A DNA stretch of 64,000 bases from Herbiconiux solani NBRC 106740 (GTDB taxonomy: Bacteria > Actinomycetota > Actinomycetes > Actinomycetales > Microbacteriaceae), in assembly GCF_001571005.1 (NCBI RefSeq), contig NZ_BCST01000001.1, positions 248,001 through 312,000 of the forward strand, given 5' to 3'. Positions 42,511 through 52,922 of the stretch are shown piece after piece. The notes under the pieces were generated by a model that saw only the letters and a list, made by a program, of their open reading frames with translations, searched no databases and was not told where the DNA came from. Each line of letters begins with the position of its first letter. The stretch's first letter is position 1. The position numbers and the translations under genes were made by a program.

Positions 42511-44418
42511 ATGGCAGACACCGTTTCCTACCGCCCCAAGGCCGGGGAGATCCCCACCCAGCCCGGGGTGTACCGCTTCAAGGACGCGAAGGGCCGCGTG
42601 CTCTACGTCGGCAAGGCGAAGAACCTCCGCGCCCGGCTCAGCAACTACTTCGCGCCGCTCCGCAGCCTGCACGAGCGCACCCGCCGCATGGTGATGAGCG
42701 CGTCCGGGGTGGAGTGGACGGTCGTGAAGACCGACATTGAGTCGCTCCAGCTCGAGTACACCTGGATCAAGGAGTTCGATCCGCCGTTCAACGTCAAATT
42801 CCGCGACGACAAGACCTACCCCTTCCTCGCGATCACGCTGGGCGACGAGGCCCCGCGGGTGATGGTCACGCGCAATCACCGCATCAAGGGCGCCCGCTAC
42901 TTCGGCCCGTACCCCAAGATCTGGGCCGTCCGCGACACGATCGACCTGATGATCAAGGCGTTCCCGATCCGCACCTGCTCCGACTCGAGCTACAAGCACG
43001 CGATGCAGGCCGGCCGACCCTGCTTCCCCGGCCAGATCGGGCGCTGCGGCGGCCCCTGCTCGGGCAAGGTCACGATCGAGGAGCACCGGGCCATCGTCGA
43101 CGACTTCGTCGCGTTCATGGCCGGCGGCGACCGCCGCTTCGTCACCGCCGCGACGAAGAAGATGAAGGATGCGGCCGAGCGGCAGGACTACGAGGCCGCC
43201 GCCCGCTACCGCGACCAGCTCCAGGCCCTCGAGGCGGTGCTCGCGAAGAGCGCCGTGGTGCTCCGCGACAGCGTCGACGCCGACCTGTTCGGAATCGAGC
43301 ACGACGAGCTGGCGGCCTCGGTGCAGCAGTTCATCGTCCGCGGCGGGCGCATCCGGGGTGAGCGGTCATGGACGGTCGACAAGGAGATCGACGTCGACAC
43401 CGCCGAGCTGGTCGACTCGATCCTCCAGCAGGCCTACGACGGCGAGGTGCCCCCGAAGGAGATCCTGGTCCCGGCCCTGCCGGACGACACGGACGAGCTC
43501 GAGGCGTGGCTCGGCGAGCGGCGCAGCAGCGGCAAGGTCCACCTGCGGATGGCGCAGCGCGGCGAGAAGGCGGCGCTGATGAGCACCGCCACGATGAACG
43601 CCAAGAACAACCTGATGCTCTACAAGACCCGTCGCAGCTCGGACTTCGTGGCGCGCTCCCAGGCGCTCACCGACATCCAGGAGGCCCTCGGCATGACCGA
43701 CGCGCCGCTCCGGATGGAGTGCTACGACGTCTCGCACCTGCAGGGCACGAACATCGTCGCCTCGATGGTCGTCTTCGAAGACGGCCTGGCGCGGAAGGAT
43801 CAGTACCGCCGGTTCTCGATCGCCGACTCCACGGACGACACCGAGTCGATCTACCAGGTCATCACCCGACGCCTGGCCTACCTGAAGGACGACCCCGAGA
43901 GGGAGGCCGAAGCAGACGCCGCGGCCCGCGCCCAGGTCTTCGAGGCGGGGGAGGGCCCGGTCGAGCCCACCAAACGCAAGAAGTTCTCCTACCCGCCGAA
44001 CCTCCTGATCGTCGACGGCGGCCAGCCCCAGGTCAACGCGGCCGCCCGTGCCCTCGAAGAATCCGGGGTGCAAGGCATCTTCCTCGCCGGGATCGCCAAG
44101 CGGCTCGAAGAGGTCTGGCTCCCCGACACCGACTACCCCGTCATCCTGCCGCGCGGCAGCGAGGCCCTGTTCATGATCCAGCGCATCCGCGACGAGGCCC
44201 ACCGCTTCGCGATCACGCACCAGCGGTCCCGGCGCAAGCGCGACATCACCTCGGTCCTCACCGAGGTGCCGGGCCTCGGCCCGTCGCGCGTCCGCGAGCT
44301 GCTCCGTCACTTCGGGTCGGTCGCCGAACTCAAGAAGGCCGACACCGCCGCGATCGCCGAGGTCAAGGGCATCGGCCCTGTGCTGGCCGAGACCATCCGG
44401 AGCACCCTCTCACAGTGA
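42511..44418 (+). CDS. uvrC: Excinuclease ABC subunit C
   Basis: Makes the two incisions flanking a lesion after UvrB loading. 635 residues. The N-terminal GIY-YIG nuclease is at about 17-95 ([26 protein letters not shown]). UvrB-interacting UVR helices lie near 205-240 and the RNase-H-like nuclease starts near [13 protein letters not shown] (about 405). The C-terminal helix-hairpin-helix pair is [16 protein letters not shown] and [11 protein letters not shown]. The ATG at 42511 ([15 protein letters not shown]) is preferred; an in-frame GTG at 42478 lies inside the promoter motif. rapZ follows after 46 bases. Confidence 0.96.
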   Translation: MADTVSYRPKAGEIPTQPGVYRFKDAKGRVLYVGKAKNLRARLSNYFAPLRSLHERTRRMVMSASGVEWTVVKTDIESLQLEYTWIKEFDPPFNVKFRDDKTYPFLAITLGDEAPRVMVTRNHRIKGARYFGPYPKIWAVRDTIDLMIKAFPIRTCSDSSYKHAMQAGRPCFPGQIGRCGGPCSGKVTIEEHRAIVDDFVAFMAGGDRRFVTAATKKMKDAAERQDYEAAARYRDQLQALEAVLAKSAVVLRDSVDADLFGIEHDELAASVQQFIVRGGRIRGERSWTVDKEIDVDTAELVDSILQQAYDGEVPPKEILVPALPDDTDELEAWLGERRSSGKVHLRMAQRGEKAALMSTATMNAKNNLMLYKTRRSSDFVARSQALTDIQEALGMTDAPLRMECYDVSHLQGTNIVASMVVFEDGLARKDQYRRFSIADSTDDTESIYQVITRRLAYLKDDPEREAEADAAARAQVFEAGEGPVEPTKRKKFSYPPNLLIVDGGQPQVNAAARALEESGVQGIFLAGIAKRLEEVWLPDTDYPVILPRGSEALFMIQRIRDEAHRFAITHQRSRRKRDITSVLTEVPGLGPSRVRELLRHFGSVAELKKADTAAIAEVKGIGPVLAETIRSTLSQ

Positions 44419-44423
44419 CTGGG

Positions 44424-44429
44424 TAGGCT
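44424..44429 (+). promoter_or_regulatory. Candidate -10 TAGGCT for rapZ
   Basis: TAGGCT starts six bases after the uvrC stop and 36 bases before the rapZ stretch GAAAG-N6-ATG. It suggests rapZ-whiA can be transcribed apart from uvrC. Confidence 0.4.
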
Positions 44430-44464
44430 AGAGCAACCGACCCGACTCACCACGAAAGCGTGCA

Positions 44465-45343
44465 ATGACTCCCGAAACCCCTCAGCAGCAAGAAGTGCTG
44501 ATCGTCACGGGCATGTCGGGTGCGGGGCGCTCCACGGTCGCCAACGCCCTCGAAGACCTGGGCTGGTACGTCGTCGACAACCTCCCGCCGCAGATGCTGA
44601 AGCCGCTCGTCGACCTGGCCGAGCGTGCCGGATCGACCCTGCCGCGCATCGCGGCGGTGGTGGATGTCCGGGGTCGCGACTTCTTCTCCGACCTGCAGGA
44701 GATCATCCAGGCCCTCCGCGGCGGCATCCAGCTCCGGGTCGTGTTCCTCGAGGCGACCGACCAGACGCTCGTGCGCCGGTTCGAGCAGGTGCGGCGCCCG
44801 CATCCGCTGCAGGGCAACGGTACGCTGCTCGACGGCATTGGCGCCGAGCGCTCGCGCCTCAGCCCGATCCGCGAGTCCAGCGACATCATCATCGACACCT
44901 CCGACCTCAACATCCACCAGCTGGCCACGGCGGTGCAGGAGAAGTTCTCCGGCGCCGACGCCGCGGGCGTGCAGGTGACGGTGATGAGCTTCGGCTTCAA
45001 GTACGGCGCCCCCACCGATGCCGACGGGATCGCCGACGCCCGCTTCCTGCCCAACCCGTTCTGGGTGCCCGAGCTGCGGGCGCATACCGGGCTGGATGCG
45101 GATGTCAGCGAGTACGTGCTCGGCCAGCCCGGCGCGCGCGAATTCGTGGATGCGTATGCCAAGGCCCTCGAGCCCGTGCTCGCCGGGTACCAGCGCGAGA
45201 ACAAGCGTCACGCCACCATCGCCATCGGCTGCACGGGAGGCAAGCACCGCTCCGTCGCGATCGCGCGCGAGCTCGCCGAGCAGCTCGGCACCTTCCCGGG
45301 GGTCGTCGTCAGCGTCAAGCACCGCGACCTCGGCCGGGAATGA
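44465..45343 (+). CDS. rapZ: RapZ-family nucleotide-binding protein
   Basis: 292 residues, the YvcJ/RapZ family. The P-loop GMSGAGRST (16-24) carries Arg where kinases have Lys, as usual for the family. SSDIIIDTSDLNIHQL and the C-terminal GCTGGKHRSVAIARELAE (about 255-272) are the other signatures. In E. coli RapZ guides RNase E to the small RNA GlmZ. In actinobacteria the role is unclear, since GlmZ is absent. Sits between uvrC and whiA as widely conserved, but the yvcK/cuvA gene normally between rapZ and whiA is missing here. Confidence 0.93.
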   Translation: MTPETPQQQEVLIVTGMSGAGRSTVANALEDLGWYVVDNLPPQMLKPLVDLAERAGSTLPRIAAVVDVRGRDFFSDLQEIIQALRGGIQLRVVFLEATDQTLVRRFEQVRRPHPLQGNGTLLDGIGAERSRLSPIRESSDIIIDTSDLNIHQLATAVQEKFSGADAAGVQVTVMSFGFKYGAPTDADGIADARFLPNPFWVPELRAHTGLDADVSEYVLGQPGAREFVDAYAKALEPVLAGYQRENKRHATIAIGCTGGKHRSVAIARELAEQLGTFPGVVVSVKHRDLGRE

Positions 45344-45407
45344 CGGCGCCTCCCACGGCGCCCGGAACACACCACCACGTAGTAGAAGAAGTTAAGAAGG
45401 TTTCTCA

Positions 45408-46385
45408 TTGGCTCTGACAGCCGACGTCAAAGACGAACTCGCCCGGGTCGTGGTCAGCAAGACCACCACGCGCGCCGCTGAGCTCGCCACCATCCTGCGA
45501 TTCGCCGGCGGTCTGCACCTGATCTCGTCACGGATCGCGATCGAGGCCGAGCTCGACACCCCGGACATCGTCAAGCGCGTGCTGCGCGACCTCGCCGAGC
45601 TCTACGGCGTGAAAGGCGACGTCTCGATGATCGCCGCGTCCGGCGGGCGCCGCGAGGGCACGTACCTCGTCCGCATCCTCGACGGCGGCGAGACCCTCGC
45701 GCGCCAGACCGGTCTCCTGGATGCGCGCCGCCGCCCGATCCGCGGCCTCCCCAACCGGCTCACGACGGGTGGCCGCGACGACCTCGCCGCCGTCTGGCGC
45801 GGCGCCTTCCTCGCCGCCGGCTCGCTCACCGACCCCGGCCGCTCGGCGGCGCTGGAGATCACCTGCCCCGGCAACGAGGCGGCCATGGCGCTGGTCGGCG
45901 CCGCATCCCGTCTCGGCATCTCGACCAAGGCGCGCGAGGTGCGCGGTGTGCACCGCGTCGTCATCCGCGACGGCGAGGCGATCGCGGCCATGCTCTCGGC
46001 CATGGGTGCGGCGAAGACCGTGAAGACCTGGGAGGAGATGCGCCAGCGCCGCGAGGTGCGGGCCACCGCCAACCGCCTGGTCAACTTCGACGACGCGAAC
46101 CTCCGCCGGTCGGCGCAGGCCGCCGTCGCCGCATGCGCGCGGGTCGAGCGGGCGATGGAGATCCTCGGCCCCGACATCCCCGAGCACCTGAAGTACGCCG
46201 GCGAGCTGCGCCTGGCGCACCGCGACTCGAGCCTGGACGAGCTCGGCCACCACGCCGACCCGCCCATGACGAAGGATGCCATCGCCGGCCGGATCCGCCG
46301 CCTCCTGGCGATGGCCGACAAGCAGGCCACCGACCTCGGCATCCCCGGCACGGAGGCCAACCTCCCGCCCGACCTCGACGACTGA
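45408..46385 (+). CDS. whiA: WhiA sporulation/cell-division transcription regulator
   Basis: 325 residues. The N-terminal domain resembles a degenerate LAGLIDADG homing endonuclease (about 1-215; [17 protein letters not shown] and [13 protein letters not shown] segments) and the C-terminal helix-turn-helix (about 220-325) includes [17 protein letters not shown] and [22 protein letters not shown]. In Streptomyces WhiA works with WhiB on division genes; it is also present in non-sporulating actinobacteria. The TTG start is set by AGAAGG seven bases upstream. Confidence 0.94.
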   Translation: MALTADVKDELARVVVSKTTTRAAELATILRFAGGLHLISSRIAIEAELDTPDIVKRVLRDLAELYGVKGDVSMIAASGGRREGTYLVRILDGGETLARQTGLLDARRRPIRGLPNRLTTGGRDDLAAVWRGAFLAAGSLTDPGRSAALEITCPGNEAAMALVGAASRLGISTKAREVRGVHRVVIRDGEAIAAMLSAMGAAKTVKTWEEMRQRREVRATANRLVNFDDANLRRSAQAAVAACARVERAMEILGPDIPEHLKYAGELRLAHRDSSLDELGHHADPPMTKDAIAGRIRRLLAMADKQATDLGIPGTEANLPPDLDD

Positions 46386-46402
46386 GCGACGGCGAATCGC
46401 AA

Positions 46403-46408
46403 TAGACT
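46403..46408 (+). promoter_or_regulatory. Candidate -10 TAGACT for sodA
   Basis: TAGACT 17 bases after the whiA stop, giving a leader of about 58 bases to the sodA ATG. Confidence 0.4.
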
Positions 46409-46424
46409 GAAAGGGTCACTCACA

Positions 46425-46448
46425 GCCGCCGCTCATCGGGTCGGCGGC
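46425..46448 (+). other. Hairpin in the sodA 5' leader
   Basis: GCCGCCG pairs with CGGCGGC around a 10-base loop, between the candidate promoter and the ribosome site GAGGAG (46458-46463). It could stabilise the mRNA or modulate translation. Confidence 0.35.
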
Positions 46449-46472
46449 CATACGAACGAGGAGATCATCACA

Positions 46473-48207
<1,735 letters not shown>

Positions 48208-48221
48208 GAACCCGATTCCCC

Positions 48222-48263
48222 GCGGGTGGCGCCGTCGCAGCGATCTGCGGCGGCGCCACCCGC
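48222..48263 (+). terminator. Very strong hairpin between gap and pgk
   Basis: A 13-bp stem (48222-48234 with 48251-48263), one T-G pair, then CGCAG with CTGCG around CGAT: 19 continuous pairs. No T-run. It may terminate most gap transcripts, or protect the gap mRNA 3' end after processing. Confidence 0.7.
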
Positions 48264-48297
48264 ATCACCCGTTCTACCCGAAAGCGAATCCGATCCC

Positions 48298-49512
48298 GTG
48301 ACGCTCCGCACCATCGACTCCCTCGGTTCCCTCGCCGGCAAGCGCGTCATCGTCCGATGTGATCTCAACGTCCCCGTGAAAGACGGGGTCATCACCGACG
48401 ACGGACGCGTGCGCGCGAGCCTGCCGACCCTCACCGCCCTGCTCGAGCAGGGTGCCCGGGTCGTCGTGATCAGCCACCTCGGCCGGCCCGACGGCGCGCC
48501 TGACGCCAAGTACACGCTCGAGCCGGTGGCCACGCGCCTCGGCGAGCTGCTCGAGAAGCCGGTCGTGTTCGCGCACGACACGGTCGGGCAGTCGGCGACG
48601 GATGCGGTCGACGGGCTCGGAGACGGCCAGATCGCCCTGCTCGAGAACCTGCGCTTCAACGCCGGCGAGACGAGCAAGGACGAGGGGGAGCGCCGCGCGT
48701 TCGCCGATCAGCTCGCCGCATTGGGCGACGCCTTCGTGTCGGACGGATTCGGGGTCGTGCACCGCAAGCAGGCGAGCGTCTACGAGCTCGCCGAGATCCT
48801 CCCAAGCGCCGCGGGTCTGCTCATCCAGACCGAGCTCGAGGTGCTCGACCGGCTGACCGAGAACCCCGAGCGCCCCTACACGGTCGTGCTCGGCGGGTCG
48901 AAGGTCTCCGACAAGCTCGGCGTCATCGGCCACCTGCTGCCGAAGGTGAACACGCTGCTGATCGGCGGCGGGATGCTCTTCACCTTCCTCAAGGCGCAGG
49001 GCCACGCCGTCGGCGCGAGCCTCCTCGAGGAGGACCAGCTCGACACCGTCCGCGGCTACCTCACGAAGGCCGACGAGCTCGGCGTGCGGATCGTTCTGCC
49101 CACCGACATCGTCGTGGCCTCGAAGTTCGGCGCCGACGCCGAGGTGGCCGTCACGGCCGCCGACGCGATCGAGGAGACGCGCTTCGGCGCGAAGGGTCTG
49201 GGCCTCGACATCGGCCCCGACACCGCGGCGGCGTTCGCCGAGATCATCGCCGCCTCCAAGACGGTCTTCTGGAACGGCCCGATGGGCGTGTTCGAGCTGG
49301 AGCCGTTCGCGGCCGGCACGAAGGCCGTCGCCCAAGCACTCACCGAGGTGGACGGGCTCGGGGTGGTCGGCGGAGGAGACTCCGCCGCAGCCGTCCGCGC
49401 GCTCGGGTTCACCGACGACCAATTCGGTCACATCTCAACCGGAGGCGGTGCCAGTCTCGAATTCCTCGAGGGCAAGCGTCTCCCCGGCCTGGAGGTCCTC
49501 GGATGGTCCTGA
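48298..49512 (+). CDS. pgk: Phosphoglycerate kinase
   Basis: Transfers phosphate from 1,3-bisphosphoglycerate to ADP. 404 residues. RCDLNVPVKDG near the N-terminus, ISHLGRPDG, LLENLRFNAGETSKDE, VLGGSKVSDKLGV and the ATP-site GVVGGGDSAAAV are all present. The GTG at 48298 begins MTLRTIDSLGSLAGK as in relatives; the upstream open frame covers the hairpin. Overlaps tpiA by 10 bases, so the two are translationally coupled. Confidence 0.96.
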   Translation: MTLRTIDSLGSLAGKRVIVRCDLNVPVKDGVITDDGRVRASLPTLTALLEQGARVVVISHLGRPDGAPDAKYTLEPVATRLGELLEKPVVFAHDTVGQSATDAVDGLGDGQIALLENLRFNAGETSKDEGERRAFADQLAALGDAFVSDGFGVVHRKQASVYELAEILPSAAGLLIQTELEVLDRLTENPERPYTVVLGGSKVSDKLGVIGHLLPKVNTLLIGGGMLFTFLKAQGHAVGASLLEEDQLDTVRGYLTKADELGVRIVLPTDIVVASKFGADAEVAVTAADAIEETRFGAKGLGLDIGPDTAAAFAEIIAASKTVFWNGPMGVFELEPFAAGTKAVAQALTEVDGLGVVGGGDSAAAVRALGFTDDQFGHISTGGGASLEFLEGKRLPGLEVLGWS

Positions 49513-50291
49513 AGCGCACGCCCCTGATCGCGGGCAACTGGAAGATGAACCTCGACCACCTGCAGGCCATCGCCTTCGTGCAGAAGCTCGCCTGGAGCCT
49601 GGACGACGCGAAGCACGACTACAACGACGTCGAGGTCGCGATCTTCCCCCCGTTCACCGACCTCCGTTCGGTGCAGACCCTCATCGCCGCCGACAAGCTC
49701 TCGATCGCCTACGGTGGTCAGGACATCTCGCAGCACGAGTCCGGCGCCTACACGGGTGAGATCTCGGGCCAATTCCTGGCCCGGCTCGACACCAAGTACG
49801 TCATCATCGGGCACTCCGAGCGGCGCACGCTGCACGGCGAGACCGACGCCGACGTCGCCGCCAAGACCAAGGCCGCGATCGCCAACGGCATCGTGCCGAT
49901 CATCTGCGTGGGCGAGACCGCCGAGGATCTCGAGAAGCACGGCCAGAGCGCCGTGCCCGTGGCGCAGCTGAAGGTCGCCCTCGAAGGGCTCAAGAAGGGT
50001 GCCGACATCGTCGTCGCCTACGAGCCCGTCTGGGCGATCGGCTCCGGCCAGGCGGCGACGCCCGACCAGGCCGAGACCGTCGGCGCCGCCCTGCGGGCCG
50101 TCGTCGCGGAGTCGCTCGGTGACGACGCGGCCGCGGCCACGCGCATCCTCTACGGCGGCTCGGTGAAGTCGGGCAACATCGCCGGTTTCATGCGCGAGCC
50201 CAATGTCGACGGCGCCCTGGTGGGCGGTGCGAGCCTCGACATCGGCGAGTTCGCGAGCATCGTGCGCTACCAGAAGCACGTCGGAGTGTAG
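49503..50291 (+). CDS. tpiA: Triose-phosphate isomerase
   Basis: Interconverts dihydroxyacetone phosphate and glyceraldehyde 3-phosphate. 262 residues, TIM barrel. AGNWKMN has the catalytic lysine, IGHSERR the histidine and VAYEPVWAIGSG the glutamate; YGGSVKSGN binds phosphate. The stop codon TAG is also the start of the TAGACT -10 hexamer proposed for secG. Confidence 0.97.
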   Translation: MVLKRTPLIAGNWKMNLDHLQAIAFVQKLAWSLDDAKHDYNDVEVAIFPPFTDLRSVQTLIAADKLSIAYGGQDISQHESGAYTGEISGQFLARLDTKYVIIGHSERRTLHGETDADVAAKTKAAIANGIVPIICVGETAEDLEKHGQSAVPVAQLKVALEGLKKGADIVVAYEPVWAIGSGQAATPDQAETVGAALRAVVAESLGDDAAAATRILYGGSVKSGNIAGFMREPNVDGALVGGASLDIGEFASIVRYQKHVGV

Positions 50292-50294
50292 ACT
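50289..50294 (+). promoter_or_regulatory. Candidate -10 TAGACT of secG overlapping the tpiA stop
   Basis: TAGACT begins with the tpiA stop codon itself. A transcript from here would carry the hairpin at 50310-50329 in a leader of about 48 bases. Confidence 0.4.
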
Positions 50295-50309
50295 TACCTC
50301 TGGTCTTCG

Positions 50310-50329
50310 GGGGAGCGACCCGGCTCCCC
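50310..50329 (+). other. Hairpin between tpiA and secG
   Basis: GGGGAGC pairs with GCTCCCC around a 6-base loop. Either a weak terminator for the glycolytic transcript or a secG leader structure. Confidence 0.45.
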
Positions 50330-50348
50330 GGCATGTGAAAGGCAAGCA

Positions 50349-50600
50349 GTGCAAATCCTTCAGGTCATCCTCCAGGTGGTGCTCGGTATCACGAGCCTGC
50401 TCTTGACCCTTCTCATCCTTCTCCACAAGGGCCGCGGCGGCGGGCTGTCCGACATGTTCGGCGGTGGCGTCACCTCGAACCTCGGGGCGTCGGGAGTTGC
50501 CGAGCGCAACCTCAACCGCATCACCGTGATCCTGGGCCTCGTCTGGGTCTCGAGCATCATCATCCTCGGACTCATCACGAAGTTCGAGACCGGCATCTGA
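50349..50600 (+). CDS. secG: Preprotein translocase subunit SecG
   Basis: 83-residue component of the SecYEG protein-conducting channel. Two hydrophobic helices (about 3-24 and 55-76) flank the conserved cytoplasmic loop LLHKGRGGGLSDMFGGG, which is diagnostic. The GTG start has AAAGG six bases upstream. Location after tpiA is the common actinobacterial arrangement. Confidence 0.94.
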   Translation: MQILQVILQVVLGITSLLLTLLILLHKGRGGGLSDMFGGGVTSNLGASGVAERNLNRITVILGLVWVSSIIILGLITKFETGI

Positions 50601-50606
50601 ATGTAT

Positions 50607-50635
50607 TGTCGTCGGCGTCCTCGCCGCCGACGACA
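50607..50635 (+). terminator. Hairpin between secG and rbpA
   Basis: TGTCGTCGGCG pairs with CGCCGACGACA (11 bp, 7-base loop), six bases after the secG stop. Could end the gap-secG transcript or lie in an rbpA leader if TATTGT at 50604-50609 is a -10. Confidence 0.6.
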
Positions 50636-50676
50636 GCTCGACTGAGACGTTAGTAGCTCGACGAAGGAGAACGTAC

Positions 50677-51039
50677 ATGGCATCAGGAGGTAGCGCGATC
50701 CGAGGATCGCGTGTCGGAGCGGGCCCCATGGGCGAGCAGGATCGCGGCTTCCACGCCGAGCGCATCCAGGTCTCGTACTGGGACGCGCTGGGCAACGAGA
50801 CGGTGCGGTACTTCGCGGCGAACCTGCCCGACGACGAGATCCCCGAGACGATCGACTGCCCCACCTCGGGGCTGCCGGCCGGTCGCGACAAGGAGAACCC
50901 GCCGTCGGTCGCCAAGCTCGAGCCCTACAAGACGCACCTCGCCTATGTGAAGGAGCGCCGCACCGAGCAGGAGGCGGCCCAGCTGCTCGAGGATGCTCTG
51001 CAGCAGCTGCGCGAGCGCCGCGGCACCGCAGCATCCTGA
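50677..51039 (+). CDS. rbpA: RNA polymerase-binding protein RbpA
   Basis: Actinobacterial transcription factor that binds the primary sigma factor and RNA polymerase and stabilises open complexes. 120 residues. The N-terminal tail GGSAIRGSRVGAGPMGEQDRG is typical, the core ERIQVSYWDALGNETVRYFA (about 28-47) is the beta-barrel, and the C-terminal sigma-interacting helix (LEDALQQLRERRG) ends the protein. GAAGGAGAACGTAC precedes ATG. A classical terminator follows. Confidence 0.95.
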   Translation: MASGGSAIRGSRVGAGPMGEQDRGFHAERIQVSYWDALGNETVRYFAANLPDDEIPETIDCPTSGLPAGRDKENPPSVAKLEPYKTHLAYVKERRTEQEAAQLLEDALQQLRERRGTAAS

Positions 51040-51060
51040 TCAGCGAGATCGTCTGAAACC

Positions 51061-51100
51061 AAAAAGGGAAGCCCCACGATGATGTGAGGCTTCCCTTTTT
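51061..51100. terminator. Bidirectional terminator between rbpA and pgl
   Basis: AAAAAGGGAAGCC pairs with GGCTTCCCTTTTT (13 bp), with CAC/GTG pairing inside. A-run on one side and T-run on the other make it a textbook intrinsic terminator for both convergent transcripts. Confidence 0.95.
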
Positions 51101-51153
51101 GCATGCCCGGAGGACGACCACCCGAAGGCGGCCGCCCGGCGGGCGGCAAGAAC

Positions 51154-51924
51154 TCAGTACGACGGCGCGATGAGCGACTCGGGGACTTCGGCCGCCGCTT
51201 CCTGGTCGACGAAGAACACCGTGCGCTTGCGCCCCTCGGCACCCGCGACCGGGACCTCGTCGATGCTCGCGCCCGCGAGGGCGAGACCGATCGCCGAGGC
51301 CTTGTCGGCACCGGCGAGCACCATCCAGATGCGGTCGGCCGACTGGATGACCGGCAGCGTGAGGGTGAGGCGCTCGGGCGGCGGCTTGGGGGAGTTGCGA
51401 ACCGGGACGACCGTCGCATCCGTGATGCGGATCTCGTCGTGTCCCGGGAAGAGCGACGCGATGTGGCCGTCCGGCCCTACGCCCAGGAACATGATGTCGA
51501 AGCGCGGGTAGCCGGCCCCGGAGGGCGCGGCCGCCGCGAGCTCCTCGGCGTAGAGCACCGCAGCCTGGTCCAGGGCCACGCCCTCGTCGCTGGCCGGGAA
51601 GGGGTGAACCTTCGCCGGGTCGACGGGGACGTGGTCCAGGAGGGCTTCGCGCGCCTGCAGCTCGTTGCGATCCGCGTCGTCCTTCGGCACGAAGCGCTCG
51701 TCGCCCCACCAGAAGTGCAGGCGCGACCAGTCGATCGTGTGCGATGCGGCCGAGGTGCGGATCGCTGCCAGCACCGCACTGCCCATGGTGCCGCCGGTCA
51801 GCACGATGTGCGCCTCGTCGAACTCGTCGAGGATGTCGATCACCTTCGTGATGAACCGGGCGGCGACCGAACCGGCCAGCGCCTCCTTGTCGGGTGAGAC
51901 GAGTACGCGGCGGTCAGTTGTCAT
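51154..51924 (-). CDS. pgl: 6-phosphogluconolactonase
   Basis: Hydrolyses 6-phosphogluconolactone in the oxidative pentose phosphate pathway. 256 residues, the DevB/NagB-like type. LTGGTMG near the N-terminus, HFWWGDERFVP (about 70-80), the catalytic-region GVGPDGHIASLFPG, and the C-terminal GADKASAI are present. GGAAGG about 15 bases upstream of ATG. Last gene of the tkt-tal-pgi-zwf-opcA-pgl operon, 23 bases after opcA. Confidence 0.95.
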   Translation of the reverse strand: MTTDRRVLVSPDKEALAGSVAARFITKVIDILDEFDEAHIVLTGGTMGSAVLAAIRTSAASHTIDWSRLHFWWGDERFVPKDDADRNELQAREALLDHVPVDPAKVHPFPASDEGVALDQAAVLYAEELAAAAPSGAGYPRFDIMFLGVGPDGHIASLFPGHDEIRITDATVVPVRNSPKPPPERLTLTLPVIQSADRIWMVLAGADKASAIGLALAGASIDEVPVAGAEGRKRTVFFVDQEAAAEVPESLIAPSY

Positions 51925-51947
51925 GGGTGCGGTATACCTTCCGGCGG

Positions 51948-52922
51948 TCAGATCGCGTCGGGGACGCTGGCCTCGTTCGTCTCCAGGAGCTCGGCGAGCC
52001 CCCGGGAGATCACTTCACCATACAGGTCGTCGGGATCGAGTCGGCGCAGCTCCTCGGCCAGGCAGTCGCGCAGGTTGCGGCGCGGCAGCGAGAGGTCGTG
52101 GGTGGGCTGGTTCGGCTGGCTCAGGCGGGCCACATTCGGCACCTCGCGGACCAGTTCGATCGGTCCGTCCGACCGGGTGAGGATCACGCCGTGGATGCCG
52201 CTGGATCCGGTCGCGCGCGACAGCAGCCCGTACTTGACCGGCACCTGCAGCTGCAGGCGGAGCCACGCGGCGAGCAGCAGCGTCGACGGCGAATCGGATG
52301 CGCCCGACACCTCGATGCCGGTGACCGGCTCGTAGGGCGGCTGGTCGAGCACCGCGGCGAGCTGGGCACGCCACAGGGTGAGCCGGGTCCAGGCGAAGTC
52401 GGTGTCGCCCGGGGCATAGCTCTTGGCGCGGCTCAGCAGCGCTTCGTAGGGATTCACCTGGTTCGAGGAATCAGTGATCCTGCGGGTGGCGATGCGGCCC
52501 AGGCTCGAGGCCGAGACGTTCTCGGGGGCCTTTCCGGGCCACCAGACGACGACCGGGGCATCCGAGAGCAGAAGCCCGGTGACGAGCCCTTCCTGGTCGC
52601 TCGCGGCGGCGCCGTAGGCGCGAAGCACCACGACCTCGCTCGCGCCGGCGTCGCCGCCGACCCGGATCTGGGCGTCCAGGCGCGCACCGCGCCCGGTGTC
52701 CAGACCGCTGTCCTCGTGGTCGGTCGAGACCACGAGCACGCGCATCGGGTGTTCGCGGGAGGCGTCGTTGGCCGCCTCGATCGCGTCTTCTTCTTCTCCG
52801 AGCGAGGTCACGATGACGAGCGTGAGAACGCGGCCGAGGGCGACGGCGCCGCCCTCTTCGCGGATCTTCACGAGCGACTTCGAGATCTTGCTCGTGGTGG
52901 TGTCGGGCAGATCGACGATCAC
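51948..52922 (-). CDS. opcA: Glucose-6-phosphate dehydrogenase assembly protein OpcA
   Basis: Activator/assembly partner of Zwf, known from cyanobacteria and present in most actinobacteria beside zwf. 324 residues. I chose the GTG at 52922, giving MIVDLPDTTTSKISKSL, the family's usual beginning. It lies in a GTGA overlap with the zwf stop and has GGAG six bases upstream. A TTG four codons earlier is possible. Middle segment PVVVWWPGKAPENVSA and C-terminal SGIHGVILTRSDGPIELV fit the family. No enzymatic motif expected. Confidence 0.92.
   Translation of the reverse strand: MIVDLPDTTTSKISKSLVKIREEGGAVALGRVLTLVIVTSLGEEEDAIEAANDASREHPMRVLVVSTDHEDSGLDTGRGARLDAQIRVGGDAGASEVVVLRAYGAAASDQEGLVTGLLLSDAPVVVWWPGKAPENVSASSLGRIATRRITDSSNQVNPYEALLSRAKSYAPGDTDFAWTRLTLWRAQLAAVLDQPPYEPVTGIEVSGASDSPSTLLLAAWLRLQLQVPVKYGLLSRATGSSGIHGVILTRSDGPIELVREVPNVARLSQPNQPTHDLSLPRRNLRDCLAEELRRLDPDDLYGEVISRGLAELLETNEASVPDAI

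Noticed and set aside
50601-50676. SigH/SigR-type (GGAAT...GTT) promoter at rbpA
   Set aside because: rbpA is under such control in Streptomyces, but no GGAAT/GTT pair with the right spacing is visible here.
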